A stretch of DNA of 64,000 nt from assembly GCF_012395835.1 (NCBI RefSeq), contig NZ_JAAZSQ010000001.1, positions 124,001 through 188,000 on the forward strand, given 5' to 3'. Shown here piece by piece: positions 49,358 to 58,099 of this stretch. Position numbers and translations under genes: made by a program. The notes beneath the pieces were generated by a model, which worked only from the letters and a program-made list of their open reading frames with translations, had not been told where the DNA came from and ran no database searches. Position 1 is the stretch's first letter. Each line of letters opens with the position of its first letter. The stretch is from Arthrobacter mobilis. Lineage in GTDB: Bacteria; Actinomycetota; Actinomycetes; Actinomycetales; Micrococcaceae.

Positions 49358-51782
49358 AGCCCGCGGGCCGCTGCCCGCCCGGGCGCGCACCGTCGTCGTC
49401 GGCGGCGGAATCGTCGGCGCCAGCATCGCCTACCATCTGGCCGCGGCCGGCGAGAGGGACGTCCTGCTGCTGGAGGCCAACGTCCTGGGCAGCGGCACCA
49501 CCTGGCACGCGGCAGGCCTGGTCACCGGCGGGAGGACGACGGCGGCACTGACCAAGTTGGCGCAGTACGGCCTCGAGACCTACGCCGGCCTGCAGGAGCG
49601 CTCGGGACTTGACGTGTCCTTCCAGCAGTGCGGCTCGCTGATGGTGGCCCGGACTCCCGGGCGGGTGGATGAGATGCACTATGCGTGCGACGTCGCCCGC
49701 CGGCAGGGCACGGTGGCGGAGATCCTGGACCCGGCCGGCTTCGGGCGGCTGTGGCCAATGGCGCGCACCGAGGGCGTGCTCGGCGCCCTCTTCCTGCCCG
49801 GCGACGGGCATATCAATCCCGGCTATGCCGCCCTGGCGTTCGCCAAGTGCGCCGCCGGGCTCGGCGTCGGCATCCGGGAAAACGTATCCGTCACGGGGGT
49901 CATCCAGTCCGGGGGGCGTGTCACCGGCGTTGTCACGGACCAGGGGGCCATCGAGTGTGAGCGGGCGGTGCTGGCCTGCGGGCTGTGGACCCGGGACCTG
50001 GCGGCGGGCGCAGGCGCCCACGTCCCGCTCTACGCCGCCGAGCACGTGCATGTGCGGACCGCGGAGATCGACGGCGCCGTGCCAGGGCTGCCCGTGTTCC
50101 GGGACCTGGACAACAGCTACTACATCCGCCACGAGCTGGGGCGCCTGCTGGTGGGGGCCTTCGAGCCGGACGGGCTGCCGCGGACGGTCAGTGAGGTTTC
50201 CCGGGGCGGTTTCGCGGAGTTCCCGGCCGATTGGGAGCACTTCGCGCCGATCCGCGGCAAGGCCGAGGCCGCCGTGCCTGCCCTCGCCTGGACCAGGTAC
50301 GAACGCTTCCTCAACGCCCCGGAGAGCTTCACCCCGGACGCCAACTTCGCCCTCGGGGAGACCTCCGAGGTGGCCAACCTGTTCGTGGCGGCCGGCTTCA
50401 ACTCGCAGGGCATCATCTTCGCGCCCGGCGCCGGCAAGGAACTGGCCGAGTGGGTGATCTCCGGAACCCCGGGCTTCGACGCCTCGTCCGTGGACGTCCA
50501 GCGCTTCTCCCGCCACCAAAGCAACCGCCGCTACCTCCACGCCCGGACCAAGGAAGGGCTCGGACGCCTCTACGCCATGCACTGGCCGCAGCTGCAGCCC
50601 GCGACCGCCCGCAACGTCCGGCGTTCGCCGCTGCACTCGCGGCTTGCGGAGCTGGGCGCCTGCTTCGGCGAGCTCAATGGCTGGGAGCGGGCGAACTGGT
50701 ACGGCGAGCCCGGCAGCACGCCGGCGTACGAGTACAGCTACGGCCGGCAGAACTGGTTCGACAGGGTGGGCCAGGAGCACCGGGCCGCCCGGGAAGGCGT
50801 GGTGCTGTTCGACCTGAGCTCCTTCGCGAAGATCGAGGTGGCCGGCCCGGACGCGCTGGCGGTCTGCCAGCAGGCCTGCACCGCCGACGTCGACGTCCGC
50901 GTCGGCAAGGCCGTGTACACCCTGCTGCTCAACGAGGCCGGCGGGATCGAGCTGGACGGCACGGTCACGCGGCTGGCCGGGGACAGGTTCCTGGTGGTGA
51001 CCCCCGCCTTCAGCCAGGACAAGACGCTCTGGCACCTGCGGCGCCTGGCCCAGGGCCGGGCAGCCGCCGTGTTCGACGCGACGGCCGGCCTGGCCACCAT
51101 CGGCGTCATGGGTCCGAAGAGCCGGGAGCTGCTCAGCCGCGTCTCACCGGATGACTGGTCCGACGCCGCGCAGGGCTACACCGAGGGCCGGACCGTGGAG
51201 GTGGCCGACGGCTTCGCGTACGCCCTCCGGGTGAGTTTCGTGGGGGAGCTGGGGTACGAGCTGTACCCCAGCGCCGACCTGGCCGTCAATGTCTTCGACG
51301 CTTTGTGGGAGGCCGGCCAGGACCTCGGCGTCCGGATGGCCGGGTACCACGCGCTCGACTCCCTGCGCAGCGAGAAGGGGTTCCGCCATCTGGGCCACGA
51401 CATCGGCCCGGCGGACGATCCGTATTCGGCGGGCCTCGGCTTCACCGTGGCACTGGACAAGCCGGGCGGCTTCGTGGGACGGGACGCGCTGGCCAAGCTC
51501 GACCCTGCCGCCCCGGACCGGCGGGTCCTGTACGTGCGCCTGGAGGACCCGGAACCGCTGTTCGTCCACGATGAGACGGTGTTCTGCGACGGCGAGCCGG
51601 TTGGCCGCATCACGAGCGGCAGCTACGGGTACACGCTGGGCAGCGCCGTCGGCATCGCCTCCGTCGCAGCCGATACGAACCTGTCCGGAGCCTTCACCGT
51701 GGAGTGCAGGGGCCGCCTCGTCCCGGCCCAGGTCTCCCGGCGTCCGTTCTACGACCCGCAGGGCGGGCGCCTGCGCGGGTAA
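49308..51782 (+). CDS. Dimethylglycine/sarcosine dehydrogenase-like flavoprotein with GcvT domain
   Basis: An 824-residue two-domain enzyme. The N-terminal DAO domain has VVVGGGIVGASIAYHL (29-44) and GSGTTWHAAGL, where H67 is the His that carries covalent FAD in dimethylglycine and sarcosine dehydrogenases. The C-terminal half (about 440-820) is a GcvT aminomethyltransferase-like folate-binding domain plus GcvT_C barrel (LRSEKGFRHLGHDIGPADDP). The enzyme should oxidatively demethylate an N-methyl amino acid and pass the carbon to tetrahydrofolate. The length matches dimethylglycine oxidase of Arthrobacter globiformis, but the His-motif surroundings differ, so the exact substrate is open. Confidence 0.92.
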   Translation: MDRLVDRTISASAFTDEARGPLPARARTVVVGGGIVGASIAYHLAAAGERDVLLLEANVLGSGTTWHAAGLVTGGRTTAALTKLAQYGLETYAGLQERSGLDVSFQQCGSLMVARTPGRVDEMHYACDVARRQGTVAEILDPAGFGRLWPMARTEGVLGALFLPGDGHINPGYAALAFAKCAAGLGVGIRENVSVTGVIQSGGRVTGVVTDQGAIECERAVLACGLWTRDLAAGAGAHVPLYAAEHVHVRTAEIDGAVPGLPVFRDLDNSYYIRHELGRLLVGAFEPDGLPRTVSEVSRGGFAEFPADWEHFAPIRGKAEAAVPALAWTRYERFLNAPESFTPDANFALGETSEVANLFVAAGFNSQGIIFAPGAGKELAEWVISGTPGFDASSVDVQRFSRHQSNRRYLHARTKEGLGRLYAMHWPQLQPATARNVRRSPLHSRLAELGACFGELNGWERANWYGEPGSTPAYEYSYGRQNWFDRVGQEHRAAREGVVLFDLSSFAKIEVAGPDALAVCQQACTADVDVRVGKAVYTLLLNEAGGIELDGTVTRLAGDRFLVVTPAFSQDKTLWHLRRLAQGRAAAVFDATAGLATIGVMGPKSRELLSRVSPDDWSDAAQGYTEGRTVEVADGFAYALRVSFVGELGYELYPSADLAVNVFDALWEAGQDLGVRMAGYHALDSLRSEKGFRHLGHDIGPADDPYSAGLGFTVALDKPGGFVGRDALAKLDPAAPDRRVLYVRLEDPEPLFVHDETVFCDGEPVGRITSGSYGYTLGSAVGIASVAADTNLSGAFTVECRGRLVPAQVSRRPFYDPQGGRLRG

Positions 51783-51783
51783 C

Positions 51784-51877
51784 CGCTGGCCGGGCAGGCC
51801 GCCCGCGGCCGTGCCGGGACCTGGTGATGCGATCGCCAGGTCCCGGTACGCTCGTTCCCCGCTACCCGGCCAGCGGC
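51784..51877. terminator. Nested inverted repeats between convergent genes
   Basis: Outer arms CCGCTGGCCGGG (51784-51795) and CCCGGCCAGCGG (51866-51877), and inner arms CCGGGACCTGG (51815-51825) and CCAGGTCCCGG (51837-51847), all perfect. It sits in the 100-base gap between the N-methyl dehydrogenase and the convergent oxidase, so a bidirectional terminator is likely. Confidence 0.7.
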
Positions 51878-51884
51878 TGCCCGC

Positions 51885-53030
51885 TCAACGGCCCAAGGCT
51901 GTCGGGGCTCCCCAATCGACACCGTGCTGTTCGAACCGGCTCATCCGGTACGGGCTGATGTCGGCCTCCGGCTGCTTGTTCTCAGCCAGGTCGGCGGCAA
52001 TGATCCCCATCAGGGCCGAATACTTGAAGCCTTCGCCGGCGTCGCCGCAGGCGACCACAACGCCGGGGATCGGGGAATCGATGATGAACTGGCCGTCGGG
52101 AGTGTCGGTCCAGACGCAGACCTGTGCATCGAGGCCGTCCGGATCCAGCGAGGTCAGGTTTGCCCGCACCCTCTCCCGAATCGCGTTCGTCCGCCCTTCG
52201 TCCGGCGTCCGGTCCGGGTCACCCTCGAGATAGTCCCGAAGCGGACGGTCAAGACCGACCTTGTAACCTATGCCGGGACTACTCATGGCGTAGATGCCGG
52301 GCACTCCTTCGTGGGGACCGTCAAAGAAGCAAGGGTAGTTCTCCGTGGCGTTGCGCCGGTCAGCGTCTCCGAAGTGGACGACCTGCTCCAGGTAGGGCCG
52401 CAGCGGCGCCGACAGGCCCAGCATCGGGAGCAGGAAATTGCTTCCCGGCCCGGCGGCGAGCACGACGACGTCGGCCTCAATCTTCGTGCCGTCGGCCAGG
52501 GTAGCCCGGGCGCTCCCGGAAGTCGCGGCAAGGTCCACCACGCTCCGGCCCTCCAGGAAGGTCCCGCCGGCCGTGGAAAACAGCCGGAGCTGCGCCTGCA
52601 GGCTGGCCTCGGCAAGCACGACGCCGGCGTCCTTCTGCCAGATGGCGTCCCGGCCGTCCGCCGCCAGGCCGGGCAGATACTCTGCAACCCGGTTCGACTC
52701 GACCTCCGTGAAATCCACACCCTCCGCCAGAAGCGTCGATCGCAGGCGCGGAAGTGACTTCGTGTCGCGCCACAATATGCCTTTCTGCCGGAAGACCGGT
52801 GTTCCGGCCCGGCTCGAGAGCCGCTTCATCGCCTCCAGTCCCAGCCGGGAAAGCCGTACTCGTCCGGGATCGGGATCAGGTATCCGCCACATCCGTGTCG
52901 GGCCGTACGAGGACGACAGGGTGTTCGCCACGCCGAACCGGTCGATCAACGTGACCTGATGGCCTCGGGTGGCGAGCTCCGCTGCCGAAGGCAACCCCCA
53001 GGCACCGGCGCCGACAACGATAATCCTCAA
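51885..53030 (-). CDS. FAD-dependent oxidase of the sarcosine/N-methyl-tryptophan oxidase family
   Basis: A 381-residue DAO-family monomeric oxidase. IIVVGAGAWGLPSAAEL at the N-terminus binds FAD; the Cys in QVCVWTDTPDGQFI aligns with the covalent-FAD Cys of monomeric sarcosine oxidase, and GDAGEGFKYSALMG closes the site. The start is taken as TTG at 53030 because the flavin motif begins at once and an AGGGGGG stretch lies just upstream; the longer reading adds an Arg-rich segment without family similarity. It converges on the dimethylglycine/sarcosine dehydrogenase-like gene, suggesting both handle N-methylated amino acids. Confidence 0.85.
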   Translation of the reverse strand: MRIIVVGAGAWGLPSAAELATRGHQVTLIDRFGVANTLSSSYGPTRMWRIPDPDPGRVRLSRLGLEAMKRLSSRAGTPVFRQKGILWRDTKSLPRLRSTLLAEGVDFTEVESNRVAEYLPGLAADGRDAIWQKDAGVVLAEASLQAQLRLFSTAGGTFLEGRSVVDLAATSGSARATLADGTKIEADVVVLAAGPGSNFLLPMLGLSAPLRPYLEQVVHFGDADRRNATENYPCFFDGPHEGVPGIYAMSSPGIGYKVGLDRPLRDYLEGDPDRTPDEGRTNAIRERVRANLTSLDPDGLDAQVCVWTDTPDGQFIIDSPIPGVVVACGDAGEGFKYSALMGIIAADLAENKQPEADISPYRMSRFEQHGVDWGAPTALGR

Positions 53031-53299
53031 CGTGGGACCCCCCCTGATCCGGAAACGACCTCCGCCGGCGCGCCGGCAGGCTCGGCAGGGCCTGCGCCGC
53101 ACGGGCACCACCTCAAGTGTGTTGTACGTCATGGCTGCCGCCGCGTTTTTGCCCCTGGACGGCGTGTTGGAGGCTGCCGGAACGCCCCTGGGTCCGCAGG
53201 CGGGGCAGGTCTCCTCAACTACCGGTCATTTCGGGCCGCGGCCGGTTCCGCCGGCCCCTGCCGCGGGATACTGGAAGAGGGGAGGAGGGAAGGGCGGCC

Positions 53300-54484
53300 A
53301 TGTTTCCGGTAGAGCTCCGCGGCACGGACCATCAGGTCCTGATGTGGGCCAATGAGCGCGAGATCGAGCCGGCGGCCCTGCAGCAACTGCGCAACATGGG
53401 CTCCCTGCCGTGGGTCTACGGTGTGCGGGTGATGCCCGATGTCCATCTCGGCAAGGGCGCGACGGTCGGCTCGGTCATCGCCATGCCGAACGCGGTCTGC
53501 CCGGCCGCGGTTGGCGTGGACCTGGGCTGCGGCGTCGTCGGCGTCCGGACGTCGCTGACCGAGGCCGACCTGTTCGACCTGCACCGGCTGCGGCGCGCCA
53601 TCGAATCGGCCATCCCCGTGGGGACCGCCTCACACCGCAGGGACGTGGACCTGTCGCGCCTCGGCCTCGAGCACGGGATGAAGGCCTTCTGGAACGGCTT
53701 CAAGGACCTGCATCCCGGCGTGCAGAAGCTCGAGTCCCGCGCCCATGCCCAGCTGGGCACGCTCGGCAGCGGGAACCATTTCATCGAGGTGTGCGTGGAC
53801 CAGGACGGCTTCGTGTGGCTGACCCTGCACTCGGGTTCGCGGAACATCGGCAAGGAGCTGGCCGAGCGGCACATCGAGGTCGCCCGGAGCCTGCCGCACA
53901 ACCGCGGGCTGGTGGACCGCGACCTGGCGGTGTTCCTGGCCGGCACGCCGCAGATGGAGGCCTACCGGCGGGACCTGTGGTGGGCCCAGGACTACGCCGC
54001 CCGCTCGCGCGCGGTGATGATGGGCCTGGTTAAGGAGCAGGTGGCCAGGCACTTCGCCGCGGCGAAACCTACCTTCGGCGAAACAATCAACGTCCACCAC
54101 AACTACGTGGCCGAGGAGATCGTCGACGGGCAGCAAATGCTCGTCACCCGCAAGGGCGCCATCCGGGCCGGCAAGGGCGAGCTGGCCCTGATTCCCGGGT
54201 CGATGGGCACCGGCTCCTATGTGGTGCGCGGGCGCGGCAGCGAAGCGTCCTTCCAGTCCGCCGCCCACGGGGCCGGACGGCGGATGTCCCGGCATGCGGC
54301 GACCCGGACCTACACGGTGGCCGACCTGGTCGCCCAGACTAAAGGGGTCGAGTCGCGCAAGGACCAGGGCATCGTGGACGAAATCCCGGCAGCGTACAAG
54401 GACCTGCACTCGGTCATCGACGCGCAGCAGGACCTGGTCGAAGTCGTCCAGCACCTGCGCACCGTGCTCTGCGTGAAGGGCTGA
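53300..54484 (+). CDS. rtcB: RtcB family RNA ligase
   Basis: GTP- and manganese-dependent RNA ligase, 394 residues, shorter than E. coli RtcB (about 408) and archaeal forms. Metal and guanylylation motifs are present: GVDLGCGVVG (metal Cys), LGSGNHFIEV, LHSGSRNIGK, INVHHNYV, PGSMGTGSYVVRG and AAHGAGRRMSR, whose His forms the GMP adduct in the family. GGAGGGAAGG precedes the ATG at 53300; the in-frame extension upstream is not conserved. It would join 2',3'-cyclic phosphate or 3'-phosphate and 5'-OH RNA ends. No RtcA or RtcR partner is nearby. Confidence 0.95.
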   Translation: MFPVELRGTDHQVLMWANEREIEPAALQQLRNMGSLPWVYGVRVMPDVHLGKGATVGSVIAMPNAVCPAAVGVDLGCGVVGVRTSLTEADLFDLHRLRRAIESAIPVGTASHRRDVDLSRLGLEHGMKAFWNGFKDLHPGVQKLESRAHAQLGTLGSGNHFIEVCVDQDGFVWLTLHSGSRNIGKELAERHIEVARSLPHNRGLVDRDLAVFLAGTPQMEAYRRDLWWAQDYAARSRAVMMGLVKEQVARHFAAAKPTFGETINVHHNYVAEEIVDGQQMLVTRKGAIRAGKGELALIPGSMGTGSYVVRGRGSEASFQSAAHGAGRRMSRHAATRTYTVADLVAQTKGVESRKDQGIVDEIPAAYKDLHSVIDAQQDLVEVVQHLRTVLCVKG

Positions 54485-54487
54485 CGC

Positions 54488-54862
54488 TCAGTTTTTGAAG
54501 CCGATGCCTGCCGTCACCAGGTCCGCCAGTGCCGGGGCTTTCGCCGCGAGCTCGTCCTCATCCTGGATGCGCACATAGCGGGTTTGCTGGCCGTCGCCCT
54601 CCAGGACTCCTGCGGGATCGGGCAGGAAGCGCCCGTGCTCGAAGTACACCTTCAGATGGTCCGCGTAGGGAAAGATCCCGCAGACGTAGCCGGCCGCCGG
54701 GTGGCGGTAGCCGATGGCGTGCCAGACCGGGTAGGCGGTTTCGGCCAGCTCCGCGGCGGCGGCCCGGACCAGCCCGCGCAGCTGGTTGGCCAGGTCCACG
54801 ATCTCCGGGGTGTGGCCGGTGAGGATGTGTTCGGGAGTAACTGCGGGTTTTCCTCCGGCCAT
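54488..54862 (-). CDS. DUF1801 domain protein
   Basis: A 124-residue protein with the YdhG/DUF1801 fold: YPVWHAIGYRHPAAGYVCGIFPYADHLKVYFEHGRFLPDP is the family core, a small alpha-beta barrel-like fold related to YjbR/CyaY. The function is unknown. It converges with rtcB at a 3-base gap. AAAGGGAAGG lies upstream of the start. Confidence 0.85.
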   Translation of the reverse strand: MAGGKPAVTPEHILTGHTPEIVDLANQLRGLVRAAAAELAETAYPVWHAIGYRHPAAGYVCGIFPYADHLKVYFEHGRFLPDPAGVLEGDGQQTRYVRIQDEDELAAKAPALADLVTAGIGFKN

Positions 54863-54982
54863 GGCAGGACCTTCCCTTTCCGCGGCGGCACTGACAGTCT
54901 GCGGGGAGTCTAGCCCCGATCCGGCGGTGCCCGCCAGCGGCCGGTTCCGGGCGTCCCGGGGTTCCGGGCCGCGCCGCGGAAT

Positions 54983-55029
54983 GACGACGGCGGCGGACGG
55001 GCACCGAAGTGCCGCCCGCCGCCGTCGTC
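54983..55029 (-). terminator. Hairpin terminator of the M20/DUF5058 operon
   Basis: Perfect 14-base outer arms GACGACGGCGGCGG (54983-54996) and CCGCCGCCGTCGTC (55016-55029), plus an inner GGCAC/GTGCC pairing. It is 67 bases beyond the amidohydrolase stop on the minus strand. Confidence 0.65.
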
Positions 55030-55095
55030 CGTGCCTAAGGGAGGCAGCAGGGGCACCGTCCCGAGCTTGCGAGGGCCGGGCCGGCCCGCTGAACG

Positions 55096-56322
55096 CTAGG
55101 TGCGCGCCGGCCCCAGCCGGGAGAGCAGGGCGGCCACGGCGGCGCGGGCACCGGTGGAGAGCGTCGGTTCCATGACCGGGCCGAAGAACGGCGAATGGTT
55201 CATCGGGGCCGGGCCCGCGGCCAGGTCGAAGCCGCCGAACATCCAGTACACCGAAGGCACGCCGATCGAATCGGCCAGGTGCCCGAAGTCCTCGCTGCCC
55301 ATCAGCGGCGGGGCGTCGACGACGTTGTCCTGGCCGAGCTCGGCGCGCAGTGCCGCGGCAATGCCGGCGGTGGTTTGGGGGTCGTTGTAGCAGCGCGGGA
55401 AGGTGTAGATTTCCTCCACCGTTGGCTCCGGCGCGGCCGAGGCGGCGGCCTCGGCCGAGACGATGCGCCGGATGGCGGCGAGCACCTGGTCCCGGGTCTC
55501 CTGTTCGAAGGTGCGGATGTTGAGCGTGAACTCGGCCCGGTCCGGGATGATGTTCTCCTTCAGCCCGGCATGGAAGGTGCCGGAGGTGACGACCGCCGGC
55601 GTCGTCGGATCCAGTTCGCGCGAGACGATGGTCTGCAGCCGGGTAATGATGTGCGCGCCGAGCACGATCGGGTCGATGCCGGCCTGCGGCTGGGAGCCGT
55701 GCGACTGCTTGCCGTAGACGGTCACCCTCAGGGCGTCGGCCATGGCCATGGCGGTGCCGGTGCTGATGTTGATCGTGCCGGCCTGCAGCGGCATGACGTG
55801 CTGGCCGAGCACCACCTCCGGGCGCGGAGCGCGGTCCCAGAGCCCGTCCTCGACCATGGCCGCGGCGCCGGCGGCGGTCTCCTCGCCGGGCTGGAAGAGC
55901 AGCACCACGGTGCCGGACCAGGCGTTCGTGTGCCGGGCCAGCACCCGGGCGGCGGCCAGCAGGGCCGCGACGTGGGTGTCATGGCCACAGCCGTGCATGA
56001 CCGGAACGATGGTGCCGTCGGCCAAGGTGCCGGTGTCGCGGCTGGCGTAGTCCAGCCCGGTGTCCTCGGCGATCGGCAGCCCGTCGGTGTCCGCCCGGAA
56101 GGCGACCACGGGTCCGTCGCCGTTGCGCAGGATGCCGACGACGCCGGTGCCTCCGCAGCGGAAGTGTTCCACGCCCAGGGCCGCCAGTTCCGCGGCGATG
56201 AATTCGGCAGTCCGGTGCTCCTGCATGGACAGCTCGGGGTGGGTGTGCAGGTGCCGGTAGTCCGCGTGCATCTGCTCGCGGTCGGCGTCGGTCAGGGCCG
56301 GCAGCAGACTGGTTTCCGTCAT
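55096..56322 (-). CDS. M20 family amidohydrolase
   Basis: A 408-residue metallo-amidohydrolase of the M20D/IAA-amino-acid hydrolase group. MHGCGHDTHVAALLAAARVL carries the metal Cys and His; PGEETAAGAAAMVEDGLWD provides the catalytic Glu; MGSEDFGHLAD is the C-terminal metal motif. It cleaves N-acyl or other amide bonds of amino acids. It begins 3 bases after the preceding membrane-protein gene, so the three genes here form one operon that links amide transport to cleavage. Confidence 0.93.
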   Translation of the reverse strand: MTETSLLPALTDADREQMHADYRHLHTHPELSMQEHRTAEFIAAELAALGVEHFRCGGTGVVGILRNGDGPVVAFRADTDGLPIAEDTGLDYASRDTGTLADGTIVPVMHGCGHDTHVAALLAAARVLARHTNAWSGTVVLLFQPGEETAAGAAAMVEDGLWDRAPRPEVVLGQHVMPLQAGTINISTGTAMAMADALRVTVYGKQSHGSQPQAGIDPIVLGAHIITRLQTIVSRELDPTTPAVVTSGTFHAGLKENIIPDRAEFTLNIRTFEQETRDQVLAAIRRIVSAEAAASAAPEPTVEEIYTFPRCYNDPQTTAGIAAALRAELGQDNVVDAPPLMGSEDFGHLADSIGVPSVYWMFGGFDLAAGPAPMNHSPFFGPVMEPTLSTGARAAVAALLSRLGPART

Positions 56323-56325
56323 GGC

Positions 56326-57087
56326 CTAGATCTCCTCCTTCGGTGCGGTGCCCTCGCCCTCGCCGTCGTCGGCGAGGTGGGCGTGGTGGGTAACGGTGCG
56401 GTCCCGGCCGAACCAGGCCAGCGCGATGGTGGCGGCGACGCCGATGGCCGTGGCGCCCATCGCCAGCTGCGGCACCAGCGGGACCAGGACGAACTGGACC
56501 AGCAGTGCGATGGCGATGGCGAAGAGCGTCGGACGCAGCTGCTTCATGGTCGCGATGATCTGTACCAGGACGGCGCCCATGACGGCGGGCAGGATGTACA
56601 GGCGGGCGACGTCGATCAGTTCCATCGGGATGATCGAAATCAGCCAGGTTCCGAGCACGCCCACGAAGAGCAGCAGGGAAACCAGGTGGACCGTGGCCGC
56701 CCCGCAGATCGCCATGACGGCGGCCAGGTCGCCGCGCTTGGTGCCGGGCCGGGCATTGACGGTGGACTGGGCGACGATCGCGGCCGGCAGCAGCTTGTTG
56801 GAGATGTTGCCGATCATGAAGGCCTGGTACATGGCCGCCGAACCCAGGATCGGGAAGTAGGTCAGCGGTTCCATGATCCAGAAGATGCCGAAGGTGGCGG
56901 CGACCGCGAGGAAGGCGAGCCAGACATGGCCGGCCGTGATGTCCAGGCCGCCGAAGAAGACGAGGTAGCACGGGCCGATCAGCGACAGGACCAGGCCGGC
57001 GAGCATGGTGATGCGGCCCCAGCGGGAGGTGGTGGCCTCGAAGCCTGCCATGCCGGCGCCCGCACGGGTGGGGATCTGCGTAGTCAT
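56326..57087 (-). CDS. Conserved membrane protein, partner of the DUF5058 protein
   Basis: A 253-residue protein with about seven membrane helices and a hydrophilic acidic tail (DDGEGEGTAPKEEI). I do not recognise a named family. The repeated association of this size of protein with DUF5058 and M20 hydrolases suggests one half of a two-protein carrier. MIGNISNKLLPAAIVAQST in the middle has a discontinuous-helix, transporter-like look. It starts 28 bases after the DUF5058 gene. Confidence 0.75.
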   Translation of the reverse strand: MTTQIPTRAGAGMAGFEATTSRWGRITMLAGLVLSLIGPCYLVFFGGLDITAGHVWLAFLAVAATFGIFWIMEPLTYFPILGSAAMYQAFMIGNISNKLLPAAIVAQSTVNARPGTKRGDLAAVMAICGAATVHLVSLLLFVGVLGTWLISIIPMELIDVARLYILPAVMGAVLVQIIATMKQLRPTLFAIAIALLVQFVLVPLVPQLAMGATAIGVAATIALAWFGRDRTVTHHAHLADDGEGEGTAPKEEI

Positions 57088-57115
57088 TGCGGTATTCCTT
57101 TCGTGCGGTAGGGGC

Positions 57116-57862
57116 TCAAGCGGTGTGGGCGACGAAGGCGACGGCGAGGGCGGTGATGATCGCGAAGCCCAGGGCCCATTCCTTCAGCCAGCCGGCGCCG
57201 AGCTTTTTGGCCAGGAACAGGCAGCCGGCCATGACCACGGCCGAGACGCCAAGGGTGACCAGGTGGACGCTGGACTTGGGCGCCTCCGCGACGGCGAGCA
57301 TGCTGAAGGCACCGAGCAGCGCGGCGCAGGGGATGATGGCCATAGCCGCCGGGTTCATGGCCGAGAGGCGGTGGCCGCCGCGCTTGAGGATCGGGGTCAG
57401 GATAAGGGTGGCCAGCATCCACATGCCGCCGCTGAGGCTCATGGCCATGAAGGCGATGGCGAAGATCTGCTGGGTGTAGTCGGGGCCGCCGAGGGTGGCG
57501 CCCATGGTGGTGGCGGCAATGCCGGCGGAGGCGGTTTCGGTGGCCGCGGAGCCGATCAGGCCGATCCGCACCAGCACCGCCGGGGTGCCGAAGAGGGCCA
57601 GCAGGGCGATGGCCACGAGCACCACGGCCAGGGACGGGCCGACCGAGGCGATGGCTCCGGCGCGGTAGGACCGGGTCAGTTCCTGCGAGCTCATGCCGGC
57701 GTCGGGGCCGGCCTTGCGGGCGGCCTTCACATAGATCAAGGTCTGCACGAAGATCACGGCGAAGACACCCAGGGCACAGACCCAGACCAGGGGTGAATTC
57801 GCCACCGCGAGGATATCGGTGGAACCGGCTTCCGCCAGGACCTGGACACTCAAAGACTGCAT
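57116..57862 (-). CDS. DUF5058 family membrane protein
   Basis: A 248-residue integral membrane protein with about six helices, matching DUF5058 (SYRAGAIASVGPSLAVVLVAIALL and AATTMGATLGGPDYTQQIFAIAF). It is the first gene of a DUF5058-membrane protein-M20 operon and is divergent from an amidase gene. I infer it imports an amide or acylated amino acid that the M20 enzyme cleaves; there is no direct evidence. Confidence 0.82.
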   Translation of the reverse strand: MQSLSVQVLAEAGSTDILAVANSPLVWVCALGVFAVIFVQTLIYVKAARKAGPDAGMSSQELTRSYRAGAIASVGPSLAVVLVAIALLALFGTPAVLVRIGLIGSAATETASAGIAATTMGATLGGPDYTQQIFAIAFMAMSLSGGMWMLATLILTPILKRGGHRLSAMNPAAMAIIPCAALLGAFSMLAVAEAPKSSVHLVTLGVSAVVMAGCLFLAKKLGAGWLKEWALGFAIITALAVAFVAHTA

Positions 57863-58099
57863 GGTTCCTCGGACTCCTTCATCAGGGGATTCATCAGTGT
57901 GACCTGGATTACAAACCCGGAAGTGCTAGCCATAACCATGCGCTTCTGTGCTCCTGGTGGCAACACTTGCCCGGAACGGCCACAATTTTGGCCGTTTCCT
58001 CCACTGGAAGCAGATTTTCCGGATCGGCTTCCCCGGCTCCGGGCCGCGGTCCACACTGTGGAGGACAGTCCGCAACCCGAGCGCGAGGAAGTAGCAACA

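Noticed and set aside
53031-53299. Coding extension of rtcB or of the oxidase into the gap
   Set aside because: In-frame extensions on both sides are Arg/Pro-rich without family similarity, and better start sites exist at 53300 and 53030.
55195-57111. A 638-codon plus-strand frame opposite the M20 and membrane-protein genes
   Set aside because: Shadow frame; the minus strand has intact catalytic motifs and membrane helices.
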